Assembly: GCF_030247195.1 (NCBI RefSeq)
Contig: NC_080671.1
Coordinates: 83,450,370 to 83,514,369, forward strand
DNA: 64,000 nt
Source of the DNA: Topomyia yanbarensis
Lineage: Eukaryota; Arthropoda; Insecta; Diptera; Culicidae
Direction of reading: 5' to 3'
Of the stretch, positions 42,735 through 54,330 are shown piece by piece (position 1 is the stretch's first letter; every line of letters starts with the position of its first letter). The notes under the pieces were generated by a model that saw only the letters and a list, made by a program, of their open reading frames with translations, was not told where the DNA came from and ran no database searches. The position numbers and the translations under genes were made by a program.

Positions 42735-45700
42735 TAAAATACCTCTTTTATTAGCAAAATAAAACACATTTCATTTTAAGAGCATGCTGTGGGCTAAATT
42801 TCAAAATTTGCTCATAAAGTTTGTGGGTCTTGTGGACGTCTAAATCAAATCCTGCTCCGAGGCAAGTCGACTTTGGTCCACCTAAGATCAGCTCCTTCTC
42901 TAATATGTTATAAAACTCATAAAACACATGCGCATACATTGATAATATTGAGCTAATGCTTAATGAGCTAATTAAATATTATACGGACCCCTCGGACCCT
43001 CCTTCTGAATCCGCTGCTAGTATCCAGTATTTGAGCGTCAAAACTATATAGCATCTCAAGTTCGTGACTGTCGATCCATTGTATGTATGTTCAAATCGTA
43101 CTAAATATGTAACATACATTCCCACCATTATTTTGAACATAACCAGCCATAGAAGCGTAGTTTGGACACTTGCATCACTATAGCGGTAAGCTTGAATCTA
43201 GTTGGTACCGCCACACGGTACTATCTTTGATTTTAGGCCTGAGTTTAGTCCGGCCTAAGACATTAGTACCTGTCATTGCAGAAATGGCTGCATCCTGATG
43301 CCAAACGAAAATGCAAAAGGCCGCCATGTTCCTATTGCATACATCTCAATAATTTGAATGAACTTTTTGACCTTCATGTGCAATATTATGGCCCATGTTG
43401 CACACAAACCATATGAGGGCAAGTAAGCAAGTTTTATCCCGTACGAAAAACAGGTGTAATCGAATTTTAAATGCAGTCTTTTTAATATTCTTTATCGTCT
43501 AGAAGGTGCTACACGCTCATTTCAAAACGCCACGTCGAAGAGTTATATTGCAGGTTAGCAGAAGTCGAAGCATTTTGAAACAAACCGTCGAACGAAATGT
43601 TATAATTTGATTCAGAGATGAAAATTGTTTTCGTTTGTTAGTCTACCTATTATTATCAAAATGAGTGAAGTTTAATTTGCTCACAATTTTTTAGTTGTTT
43701 TAACAAGAGGAAAAGAAAAGAATATATAATCACATTTTGTACCCTTTTCTAGGTATATCTTCTCACAAAGAACACAATAAGCAAGTGGAAGTTTATTTAT
43801 ATTTTTACTGCTTTCGAAAGAGTTCAAAACTAAGATTGAATAAAAAATGTTAATGAAGCCATGCCATAGATCCTAAGTAACACTTTTAAATATGACGGCA
43901 AACAAGCTGCTAGAAATATTCTCATTTTGATCGTTATTTAAATGTTATCGGAGCTTGCTTATATTGTTTCGTAATTTATACTTTTCTAGCATATCTTGAC
44001 GATTTCGATGACGATATTGTTTTTCCGCTGAAGTACAAATTTTGGTTTAATTCTTAATGATAGAATAGCAAAAAGTTGAATACGGAAAATTTATTTTTTT
44101 TCGATACAAATTTGTTTGTCTTTTCAGTCAGGTGCCACATCGAAAACTTGTTTTGCGGTATACACTATAACTCAAAATCTACTACACCAAACCTAAGACA
44201 AGACGTGACAATCGGCTTCTTGTTTTTCATTCGACATTCTTCTTTTCGCAGATTTCCACCATGCCGAAATCTTCCGAACAGTGTTGCTATTTTTTAAAAT
44301 GAAAATGGATTCTTGTTAATTTATTTTATGCCTGCAATATTTTGTATCTTGAATCCATTATATTAATAAAGGGCACCGTTTTCCATGTCATGGCTGTTTA
44401 GTAAGGTTTTATGAAACCATTTTCTGACAAATTTTAGATTCATTTATTCATTTTTACTATTTTAACGATAATTATATTATTTGTCAAAAGTAATTTTTCT
44501 ATAAATATAGCAACACTGCCAAACATCATTTAGCTATCGCTGCTAGTTATCCTCATAGTCAGAGATGTGTGGAGGAAAAAATCGACAAATTGGGAACCTT
44601 TCATTCCATTGTTTAAAGCTGGCAGTGCTACCAAATAATGGCTGGTTTGTTTCGACTGGCTCAAAAATTTGACAGTTTCGCTGGCTCAATATGGCGTCTT
44701 TGCATATCTCTCCCTAGAGGATGACTAATCCCTGCAGTAACATTGCGTACGGTGCAAAAAGTCAGAATCAACCAATCAGGAGCTGGAACATTCTGACGTA
44801 AAATTGGAACAAAAACGACCCCCTCTATTGTCATGTCTTGACTTAGGACCAAACGTTGAGATATTTGTACGGTTGTTTTTCACAGCATTTCATAAGTAAT
44901 TAAGGGATTTTATTTTTTTATTATGTTTTGGTCGATTTTCGATTTTTTCGTAGAACTTTAAAATAAAAGTCCGATTATTGCTAAAACAACGATTAACATG
45001 TCATTGTAAAATAATAATAGTAAGCAGTTTGCAAAAAGCTCATGTAGTTGCAATGATGTGAAGAAGAACTGTGCAAAATTCAAAACGATTGGTCCAAGAA
45101 ATTTTGAGATATGATTTACACCGGATTTCGACGAGGTCCTGAAGATTCACTGTCTGCATCCATTATCAGGTTCAATTTGTAAATTTATAATGGTCAATTC
45201 ATTATCAGACAGATTGCAGACTATAGGAAGTAACTATTTGTAATTTTTATTAATTAAAATTACTGGATTTTTGGTATTTCAGGCTTGATAGGGTAATCGT
45301 GCTGATAATTTGGATTACTTCATTTTCAGCCAAGTAGGTCTTCCATATGCATGGGTGGGTAGGATGGTATAATAAGCCCCACCAGGCTAAAATGTCAGAT
45401 TTCTATTCCATGGACGACATAATTATCTGAAGCAAATAATTTTGTATGGCATTTTTCATTTGTTGCAGAACAGCAACTGATACAAATATTTCAAAAGATG
45501 TAAGCTTTATTTTTATGACATTTTCGACGTTTTTTCACTCAAAAGTGCGCCATTCCGCGTAAAATAGAAATATCGAAAAAATCCTACGTGCGTCGCTATT
45601 GACATAAGGAATCAGAAAAACTTTAGTTTTTGGCACTAGGTTAAAAATCACGGCCGTGGACCCCTTTTAAAAAACGCGCATGAGGTAAAAAAGCTACAGA

Positions 45701-45753
45701 GCCGCCATCTTGTAATGAAATTGCCCGAAAAAATTATTTTGATTGATTCAATA
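42735..45753. other. AT-rich stretch without a recognised gene
   Basis: No coding sequence is supported. 43160-43270 (AGCGGTAAGC...TTGGTACCGCCACACGG...TTAGGCCTGAGTTTAGTCCGGCCTAAG) shares words with 48140-48200 (TTAGGCCGGTTTAAAAGTTAGTCCGG...GTTGGTACGGC), so a small dispersed element may be present at both. The rest holds nothing I can name. Confidence 0.35.
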
Positions 45754-46683
45754 GGGGAGAGAGGGTAACAATGAAACACATTTTTTCTACAATTTAATTT
45801 TGATGATAATACATGTTATTTGTGTAACCAAAAGTGATACATAGTGCCACTATGTTGTTAACTAATACATATATTTTTTCCAGCTGGTAAAATTCACGGG
45901 AAATAACATTTTTTGGATAATAAACAGTTGGTGGTAAAATGTATCAGTGTGCCCCATGGGTAGGAACTATGAAACACGATGTCGTTTATAGTGAAATATT
46001 CTACTTATAAATTTTATTCTTTTGTTTTGACGAAGAATGATCCTAACGCTTTGAATTAAAGTTATATTGAGGCGAAAATCGTTTGTTTACGAAAGAATCC
46101 ACTATATCATCGCGTAACATCGAACCACCATATATGCATATTAGCTGCAATCCTGAAATAAGAGACAATTTCTACAAAATTTGGCCAAATTTACTAATTT
46201 TGCACTATATGAGTAGTATTTAGTGTGGAAAATCGGAACGATTTGACATTTTGAGACAGACCACAAAAACAAACAAAAATCACTGTTCCCCATACGCCAT
46301 CGTTTCACAGTTACCCAATGGGTCTATTCATGAAAATTGTGAAATCACACAGAACCATGAGTAGTTACCAAAAAACTTTGTTCGCGGCAAATGTTGAGCA
46401 TAAAATTTGCAATAAATAGCAATAGACTAAACATTTATTCAATGAATGGTAATTCATAAAGATGGAATAATGTTTATCATTGCAAATTTACTCTGGCTAT
46501 CACAAAACAAACAAATATCCATTAAAAGAGATAGAGTTATCAGATCTCTTCCAAAATATAGCAACACGTGTAAAGAATTAGAAATTGTGAAATATGAGGG
46601 AATTAGACGATTCCGATCATGCATTGTGATTTTATTGCGAATGTTTCATAGTTCCTGCTGATCCACTGTTACCCTCTCTCCCC
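45754..46683. mobile_element. MITE with TA duplication and GGGGAGAGAGGGTAACA ends
   Basis: Left end GGGGAGAGAGGGTAACA (45754) and right end TGTTACCCTCTCTCCCC (ending 46683) are perfect 17-bp inverted repeats, each bordered by TA. Further inside, ATGAAACAC and GTTTCATAGTTCC extend the pairing loosely. The 930-base interior has no transposase. A second copy of its last 270 bases is at 53390-53656. Tc1/mariner-type insertion is inferred from the TA target. Confidence 0.8.
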
Positions 46684-46685
46684 TA

Positions 46686-48204
46686 CTTATGTTATAAATC
46701 CCATTCAACAAGATGTCGATTGACCTTTTTATTGAGCAATCAAAAATTTTCGAAATAAGTCGAAATACATAGATTATTAAATGGTGTAGACAGTGAATTT
46801 TAAATTAACGTCACTGCACAGTTTTTTAACATTGTTGTGTATTGATGACCAGAATGCAGCAATGCAAATGTCAGCATCATGTTACTGGAAGAAGACAAAA
46901 ATATGCAAACATTTGTCAAGCTTCTCTTGCATACATTTCGTTATTCCGTTTGCCTCTCTTCGGCTTTCTTCTGGATAAATATGGCTCTCTTTGCTCGAAA
47001 TAAAGATGGCAATAAATAAGCCAGTTTATCAGGTAGGAAAGACAAGCACTGACGAACTACAATTATAAAATAAGGTAGTAATTAATGCTTAGAAAACTAC
47101 GCATTTTCAATAAAAGTGGAATAACCCATTAACTGGGTAAAGAGTCCGTATCCATAAATGAATACAGATCTTGTACGTCAACCTGGGTATGTTTTACCAA
47201 TTATTTTTCGCAGAACTGTTATAACAAAATGCGTAAAAAATTATTTCTGAATTTAAAAAAAAACATAAAATAACATTCATTTAACATTATTGTCTCCTTT
47301 ACTACTTAACAAAATAATACCGCCAACTGGATATATTTTTGATGGCTGGATCTTTTGGCTGCTCTAAAATGCCGAACTCGCGCATATTTGCAACATCCTC
47401 AGTAGTCTAAACAGCCGTTGTTTTATGAGCGTTGCCGAAATGTTCCGTTTCAGGATGCAGGCCACGGATTCAGATGCAGGCCGATAATTTGCAGGTTCCG
47501 CTACGAACCTTAGTTAGCAGGTTAACTCGCTTAAAATAATTCTTAATGATTTTTCACTCATTATTAAGATCAAAATGACAATGGACATTACCTCATCGAG
47601 TAGTTGTGAAATTGATAAAAAGTACTCATTGTTAGTAGCAAAAAAATACCCATTTTTGACAGCTCGAAAAACTTCCGAAAAATGCGCAATTTCAATACAT
47701 AAAATGGGTATAGTTTTTTACCCTGTATATTTATCTGCATTACACAGAAAATTTGCATTACCTATTCAAACTGAATAAAAACATGCATATGTATACTAAT
47801 CTATTTTCTTTTGTGCATTTAATATTATGTCACTACAAAGTGCTGTACATCATCAGCCAACTTTCAACTATCCAACACGTTAAAGTTCTAAGTTCAGAAA
47901 CATATCGGCTACAATTTGACAAAAATTGTACTCAAACGCTATGGAACGAGACATTTGACGAAGAAAAGCTATATTACTGCACGAAAATATCGGAAAGAAA
48001 AACAATTCACCATGTTTTTTAGTTTACTCATTTTCTTTAACTTGAATTTGTTGTTTTTTAACATTGACGTGTAACGCAGATCAGATCGCAGCCATATAAA
48101 TGACAGCATCGTTTGATTAAAGCTTACCAAATATTTTAGGCCGGTTTAAAAGTTAGTCCGGTTTAAAAACTGTTGGTACGGCTTTGTGCTTACGGCTAGG
48201 TTTT
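46686..48204. other. AT-rich stretch without a recognised gene
   Basis: Only short frames, none recognised. 47400-47530 is slightly GC-richer (AGGATGCAGGCCACGGATTCAGATGCAGGCC, with a GATGCAGGCC duplication). 48135-48205 shares words with 43160-43270. Confidence 0.35.
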
Positions 48205-48359
48205 TGATAACACATACTACATGGGACAGTGGTAGGACTCGCGGTGCTCAAATTAGCATGGGACAACATCAGTGCGAGCCAAACCAAATCAAAGACAAAG
48301 CGAAAAAATGGCCTATAAAAGAATCGAACAAACAAATTATTACTAATGCTTTGTTAATA
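48205..48359 (+). repeat. Left part of a dispersed repeat split by the LTR-like insertion
   Basis: GATAACACATACTACATGGGACAGTGGTAGGACTC...CTCAAATTAGCATGGGACAACATCAGTGCGAG...TTATTACTAATGCTTTGTTAATA parallels 6533-6700. The family continues without a break in the 6.5-kb and 22.3-kb copies. Here it stops at 48359 and resumes at 51769. Confidence 0.7.
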
Positions 48360-49027
48360 TGTAACCCGTCAGGGTAACAATTTAGCACTGGGTGGACATA
48401 TACCTATTCGTGCGTACTCTCTCCGTAGAGTATATTGTTTACGTTAAAGTTATGCTCACGATACCGTTCACATTCAGTTTGTACATTTTTATATAGTTTC
48501 GCGTTTGTGAACGGTTTTGTGTGATCAGATAGGTGTAGTAATTTTTGTTTTATGTTTGTGTATAAAAAACATAGAGTTTAGCTAGGCTACTGCTCTCCTC
48601 TTGCGAAAATACGTGTGCGCTGGTTATGTTGCTCATAGCTGACAGCTATGCGACGAGGCGGATTGTGTTAGTGATAGTCGAGTGCGGAAGACGGCCATCG
48701 AGTTTGGGCTAGAAAGTGACGGACTACGGCAATGAAAAGTCGTCCAGAAATTTGTTGTTTTTTTTCGGGACACTTTCCCGCCACCGCACAGTGGTCGGAA
48801 ACGCCAAAAACGTGAACTTAATTCACTAGAGGCCAAACCATCGAATCTATTCACAGGCTGTCTTTGGAGGAATTGTTCGTATGAATATTCCCCACAATCT
48901 GATGGCAATTGAAATTAGGCATGGCTTACTATGATTGAACTAAAAATAACTTTTTATACTGACGAGGTAGAAAGTTGGTGTCTTCGACAAAGTTTTAGAA
49001 AAGCTCATAGTAAAGAATTTTGTTGAA

Positions 49028-49194
49028 TGGGGGTGGGCGTAGCGTAGTTGGTAAATCGGTTGCCTTGTACGCAGCACACCTGGGTTCGAATCCGACCTCG
49101 CACATAGGGTTAGAAATTTTTCAAAGGAGATTTTTCTAACCCGAAGAGGCGAATGAATTTAAGGTTGAAACCTCTATAATCGAAACAAAAAAAA
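49028..49194 (+). mobile_element. tRNA-derived SINE (Feilai-type), copy 4, in the left palindrome arm
   Basis: GGGGGTGGGCGTAGCGTAGTTGGTAAATCGG, B box GGTTCGAATCC, CATAGGGTTAGAAATTTTTCAAAGGAG, CTAACCCGAAGAGGCGAATG, CCTCTATAATCG and an A run. It is bordered by GTTGAA at 49022-49027 and 49195-49200. The right arm of the palindrome lacks it and has a single GTTGAA at the corresponding place (minus strand near 50860), which is the empty site. Confidence 0.9.
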
Positions 49195-49443
49195 GTTGAA
49201 GAACGTGAGCTTGTAGGATTAAAGGTTATCGATTTATAAGGCGTTTTCTATGGCAACCCCCTTAAAACCAGCTTTTTTCAATATAACTTTTTTCATTGTG
49301 ACTTTTCGTGCAAACTATGTTCTAGACAAATGTGTAGGTATCAAAACTACATAATGTTGTCGCAGACTGTATGTAAAAATACTCATTCGTTTCAAAGTTA
49401 TTGAAGACTTTTACATTTTTTTTACACCAACTTCAACTATGTA

Positions 49444-50047
49444 CATTGAAACCTACATTTACGAAGCAAACCGGGGGTTCGTAAATTGAATTAGTTCGTA
49501 AAAAGGGTTCGTTATTTGGAATTTAGTTCGTAAAAAAGTTTGCTTCAGATTCTTATTAATATTCGTTGGTTGAGCAATATTCTCGATAACCCTAACAATA
49601 TGGGTAGTTTTGGAATGGGCTTGCCAAGTAGATGCTGAAAATGGACAATTGGAAACTTTTCCAATATCAATATGACGATTGCCGGTTGAGCATTATTCTT
49701 GATAACGAATAATATGGGTTCTATTTCCGTCATGCACTCGTCCACCCCATTCCGAAAATACCCATATTGTTGAGGTTATAGATAATTTATCTAAACCGGA
49801 AGTTGCCATATTGGAGTCCAAAACGGCTCAAGACATCGATTTTCGTCATGCACTCGTCAACCCCATTCAGAAAATACCCAACTTATATTAGAAACAATTA
49901 ACTAAGAATACATAAGTATATAACTTCATGCTGTAATGTACGAACTCAAACTTTCCAAAAAGTGTTCGTTATTTCGAATTTAGTCCGTAAAAAAGTTACG
50001 TAAATCGAATATTACGTAAAAAAAGTTCGTAAATGGAGGTTTCAGTG
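49444..50047. mobile_element. MITE with TA duplication and CAYTGAAACCTMCATTTACG ends, in the left palindrome arm
   Basis: It starts CATTGAAACCTACATTTACG and ends CGTAAATGGAGGTTTCAGTG, bordered by TA at 49442-49443 and 50048-50049. The right palindrome arm reads straight through (minus strand CAACTACG-TA-TAAGAAAG near 50645), giving the pre-insertion sequence. Inside, TTCGTAAA/TTCGTTATTTGGAATTTAGT words recur near both ends (subterminal repeats). No transposase. The TA target and CA(C/T)TG ends fit a Tc1/mariner-type non-autonomous element. Confidence 0.88.
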
Positions 50048-51772
50048 TATAAGAAAGAAAGGTGCAAATCAAAATGCACGAACAGGCACTTTTTCCACTT
50101 TAAGCTATGCACAGTAAAGGTAAGAAGGTTTGGTGCGTGGCACTCTAGAATCCTATGAATAGGGTAAGCTTCCTTTATCTTGTTTTTTGACTTTTTCCAT
50201 ACAAAAATCAAGAAAAATTTTTTTTAAAGTTTTAAATTTTAAAGTTGCCACAATTTTTGAAATTTTGTTTGATATTCAATTACAAGTATTATTTTCACAT
50301 ATATCTGAATATTTCAGATTTTATAAGCGTGGGAGCAAAAATGTGAAGTTTTTCATTTTATTTGAGATCCTAAACTGATATATACCCAGATAGACATTTC
50401 ATAATGAAATTATTTACGAAAGGATGTCATACCGTTAATTTCAAAATTTTACGGAAAAAAACGAAAAAAAATTTTTTGGCTATTTTTGTATGGAAAAAGT
50501 AAAAAAAAACATGATAAAGGAAGCTTACCCTATTCATAGGGTTGTAGAGTGCCACGCACCAAACCTTCTTACCTTTACTGTGCATAGCTTAAAGTGGAAA
50601 AAGTGCCTGTTCGTGCATTTTGATTTGCACCTTTCTTTCTTATACGTAGTTGAAGCTGGTGTAAAAAAATATAAAAATCTTTACATACAGTCTTCGACAA
50701 CATTATGTAGTTTTTGTTACCTACACATTTGTCTTGAACATAGTTTACATGAAAAGTCACAATGAAAAAAGTTATATTAAAAAAAAACTGGATTTAAGGG
50801 GGTTGCCATAGAAAACGCCTTATAAATCGATAACCTTGAATCCTATAAGCTCAAGTTTTTCAACAATTTTTTTTACTATGAGCATTTCAACAACTTTGTC
50901 GAAGACACCAACTTTCTACCTCGTCAGTATAAAAAGTTATTTTTTTTTGGTTCGATCATAGTAAGCCATGCCAAATTTCAATTGCTATCAGATTGTGGGG
51001 AATATTCATACGAACAATTCCTCCAAAGACACCCTGTGAATAGATTCGATGGTTTGGCCTCTAGTGAATTAAGTTCACGTTTTTGGCGTTTCCGACAACT
51101 GTGCAACGTAACCAACGTTCCAGTGCGCACGTGTGATGGCAAATTAAATCCGTCAAAAGTGCCAACCCGTGGTTCGGGCATAAGTGGTGCAGAATCGCCG
51201 TCGGGGGAAACTAATTGTAAAGGAGTTTTCGCTTCCCCGGCTAATCGCAAAGGTTTCTAAGCGCCCGCCCCTTTCGCTGTAGAGGATAAGCCGAAAGAGA
51301 GTTGCTCTCCTCTACAGCTAAAACCAAGGAGAGGTAAGCAGGTCGAGCAACAGCTTCGCCTGGGAAGAACACTGCGGTGTCTTCCGGGATTCTTTGCGGG
51401 GAGCAAAGAATCCGGTGATTCGTCACCACCGTCGCTAGGGAGGTTCCAACAAAGGAGCCAAGCTCACCTCCCTAGCTAAGATATAAGACATTCCGGGAGG
51501 ACTCGGCCGTTGTAGTCTCGGCCGGTCGGAAAAACCTTCCGCCTTCCCGCCATCGCTAGCAGCAGCGAATCTACAAAACGACTAGCAGTGGAGAGTAGCG
51601 GGGGAATAAAAGTCGGTAAATTTAATAATTTGTTTTGTTTTGTTTACCTTTTTTAACGTAACGAAAATCGGAAATTCTGTACAGGCACGTAGGCCGCCCT
51701 GAAAAAAGGGTCCACCGGGCAAACAAGAACCGGAGTAGTGGGCAAACCCCTACTTTCATTTACTTACAAATA

Positions 51773-52430
51773 AAATATCTTCAATCAATGCCACTATGTA
51801 GAGAAAACTGAATGTTCCCGAAGGGGTTGGGCCAAAAAACCGCAAAAGCATTATTGCATATATTTAAAGCACATACTCTCCATAACGGCTACTAAAATTT
51901 TCAATGCGATGGAGAACGAAGAACTGAAATTACAGCTGATGATAACACGCTACCTCTGAAGTGCATGAGTGCATACTTCAAACCTTTCCGATATAGGCTT
52001 TTTCGAAAAGGGGCCTCACAGTAATGCCAGAGAAGAAAATTAAAAAATTCAAAGCTCGATAGGGAAAATCATCATCATTACTGGAACAATTCTTTTTCGC
52101 AAAACTCCTTAAAAACATTTCGTCACTCAGAGGTAGTTCATTGAGTGCACGCAACTTCCGAAAGGCTGCATAGGTAAAGAATGATTAAAACGAACGCTTA
52201 TTCTATAATTTTCAGTTTAGCGATTTGCGAGACATCATGTTCATCGCAAGCCATGAAAAATAATCTGCGTCGGGGAGAGAAGGTCACTATTCCGTTTATT
52301 AAAAATAATGCAATTAAAATGTTTCAAACATTTCCTGTACATTCTCGAACCGCTGTCTTAGCAAACGCACGAATGGAAGTAGGTTCCCCAAATTTTAATG
52401 TGGAATACCTTGTGAGACACAGTGAATAAT
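51773..52430 (+). repeat. Right part of the dispersed repeat split by the LTR-like insertion
   Basis: ATATCTTCAATCAATGCCACTATGTAGAGAAAACTGAATGTTC...AAGGGGTTGGG parallels 6710-6770. ACTGAAATTACAGCTGATGATAACACGCTACCTC parallels 22522-22556. Beyond about 52050 no partner is present in the window. An 82-codon plus-strand frame at 52181-52429 is not recognised. Confidence 0.6.
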
Positions 52431-53319
52431 AAATGGAGTGAGTACTCGTTTTTATCAGCCTCATACTTTAAGCTAACAAAATGGAAACATTGACTAAATT
52501 GGGACATTTTTTTCTCTTTGCAATAAAGCGAAGCTTACAATATTCTTCTTTACTCCTTTGACGAAGAATTATAATCATTTCTGATTATTTAATATAAATT
52601 TCCCTTGAAGGGGTTCCAGCTTAAAATGAAAAATATGCTCAAGACAGAAAGGAACTTCACGAAGATCCGCTCGAAAATTATAAAAATCGTGATCGACCAT
52701 CTTAGATTTCGATGGAACTTTCACCGTTTCACCGGCAGCAAATAAGATTATTTTGACTCAAGAGCAATTTTCTGAAAGGACGTGAAAGTTTTTACGTATA
52801 GCATTTTCGAAAAAAGGATCGATTTCCGTATTTTATATAACAAAACTATCTGAGAACGAGTTACAGAGAATGAAAACTTCTGCACGAAAAAATATATGCA
52901 CTGAACCAAATATTGTGCCATTATTCACGATAACAAAAATTTACGTTAAAAATTTGATTTGCGAAAAAACTCATTTTAATTTTTTTTTTATATTTTGTCA
53001 ACACAAACCTTAAGAGTAAAGAAACATTTCGTTGTGATTGCATGATGGAGAACCCTTCAATAAAAAAAAGTTTTTCTAAAGATACATATTTTAAAATTTC
53101 ACACTTATTGACATACAAAACTGTAATTTTATTACAGAATATGATTCTAAGTATAATTTCAAATCAAAATTCTTTTTCACAAAAATTTTCCAAAATGCGC
53201 TAGTTATAGGGACATTTGAAAAAATATTCCTGCTAAAACAATTGTTTCGTGTAATTATGCCCTTTTTAAAAGTTTTTCGCGTTTCCTTACTATAAAATAT
53301 CAACAATCTAATATTTATC
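52431..53319. other. AT-rich stretch without a recognised gene
   Basis: No coding or repeat feature that I can support. Short minus-strand frames at 52921-53118 and 53091-53306 are lysine/phenylalanine-rich products of A/T composition. Confidence 0.4.
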
Positions 53320-53987
53320 GCTTTAAATACAATTAATTGTTAGTATTGAGCCTCTAGAATAGTCTCCCGCAATCTCGGTGGCCACAAATAACAGTAGAAT
53401 AAATATTTATCTAGTGAACTGTAACTAATAAAAATGGAATAATGATTTTTATTGCAAATTTACTCTGACTGTTATAAAACAAACAAATATCCATTAAAAG
53501 AGATAGAGTTATCAGAAATCTTCCAAAATATAGTAACACGTGTAAAGAATTAGAAACCATGAAATATGAGGGAATGAGACGATTAAGTTCATGCATTATG
53601 ATTTTATTGCGATTGTTTCATAGTTCCTGCTGATCCACCGTTACCCTCTCTCCCCTATCCTGTCGATGAACCACAGAAAACTGAATAATATTTTTTCTCC
53701 CTATTATTTTGAAGAAAAGTTAGCGAATTTTGTATTAAAATAAGAGATTTTTCGGTTTTCATGACGCCATTTTCAGAAACTCGAACTTTGGTTCATCGAG
53801 TAGCTACAAGTCTAAGCTTCACAAATCTTTTTGAATTTCTTATGTCAGATAATTTTATTAAGAGTTGTCGTGTTCGCAGCGACGCTTTTCGACGTGGAAA
53901 TGGTTGGACGTCTACTCTTGCAACGCACGTATGTATGGTTCTGCGTGACTGAAAATATTTTTTTTCGCTCACAATGAATGTATAAAC
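53320..53987 (+). repeat. Dispersed repeat (copy of the 20.3-21.8 kb family) carrying a MITE fragment
   Basis: 53325-53385 and 53660-53985 match blocks at 20315-20380, 20690-20900 and 21740-21830. Between them, 53390-53656 is the last 270 bases of the MITE at 45754-46683, ending TGTTACC-like CGTTACCCTCTCTCCCC and then TA. Its other end is missing, so the MITE copy is truncated or has been partly replaced. Confidence 0.65.
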
Positions 53988-54330
53988 ACGGTGTCTTTGT
54001 CGAACAACTTTATTCAAAAAAAATCGGCATCTGTAAAACTTCGGGATATGATAGAATGGACTTTTCCCTTTCATTTGAAATTAAAATATTCTGTCGGGGG
54101 GTCTAGAACAACTTTTTATTTTAAAGTTTTTTAATTGAAAATTAAAGTTTTTTTAATGAAATTAATTGGCATTTTTGCTACTAATTGGTACAATGGACAT
54201 TCAAAAAATACTAAAAGTGAGAGTCTGATGAACAATACTATTGTCTACAACTTCGTAGAATGCTATAAATCGATACAAAATCACCCGAGAAAGTTATTAA
54301 AATTTTATCAGTTTTTAAGTGTGCGCGGGG
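53988..54330 (+). repeat. Copy of the dispersed repeat at 27340-27720
   Basis: CGGTGTCTTTGTCGAACAACTTTATTC, AAACTTCGGGATATGATAGAATGGACTTTTCCCTTTCATTTGAAAT, GTCGGGGGGTCTAGAACAACTTTTT, ACTAAAAGTGAGAGTCTGATG and GAGAAAGTTATTAAAATTTT follow the same order as at 27.4 kb. It directly abuts the preceding repeat, so the two may be parts of one larger element that is split at the other loci. Confidence 0.65.

Larger units (their letters stand above)
48786..51104. repeat. Large palindrome inside the LTR-like insertion
   Basis: The right arm (about 50475-51104) is the inverted copy of the left arm (48786-about 50220). They match along AACGCCAAAAACGTGAACTTAATTC, GAATATTCCCCACAATCTGAT, GGTAGAAAGTTGGTGTCTTCGACAAAG, GGTTATCGATTTATAAGGCGTTTTC and GGTAAGAAGGTTTGGTGCGTGGCACTCTA. 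About 255 bases of AT-rich DNA separate them. Without the SINE and MITE in the left arm, the arms are about 650 and 630 bases. An RNA across it would fold into a long duplex. The related frames at 48908-48633 (minus) and 50982-51260 (plus) reflect the duplication. Confidence 0.85.
48360..51768. mobile_element. LTR-like insertion (solo-LTR or large non-autonomous element), 3.4 kb, 4-bp duplication
   Basis: The insert starts TGTAACCCGTCAGGG and ends TTTACTTACA (TGTAA/TTACA termini). It is bordered by AATA on both sides (48356-48359; 51769-51772), and it splits a dispersed repeat whose two halves align with intact relatives at 6.5 and 22.3 kb. TG...CA ends with a short duplication fit an LTR. 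AATAAA at 51603 could be its poly(A) signal. No second LTR, gag or pol was seen. 51230-51480 is GC-rich with one long open stretch between stops, not recognised. The size is large for one LTR; 0.77 kb is later insertions and about 1.5 kb is a palindrome. Confidence 0.6.

Noticed and set aside
48633..51260. Related peptides (DCGEYSYEQFLQR...) on opposite strands as a conserved protein
   Set aside because: Their similarity is explained by the DNA palindrome; the frames diverge at once outside the arms.
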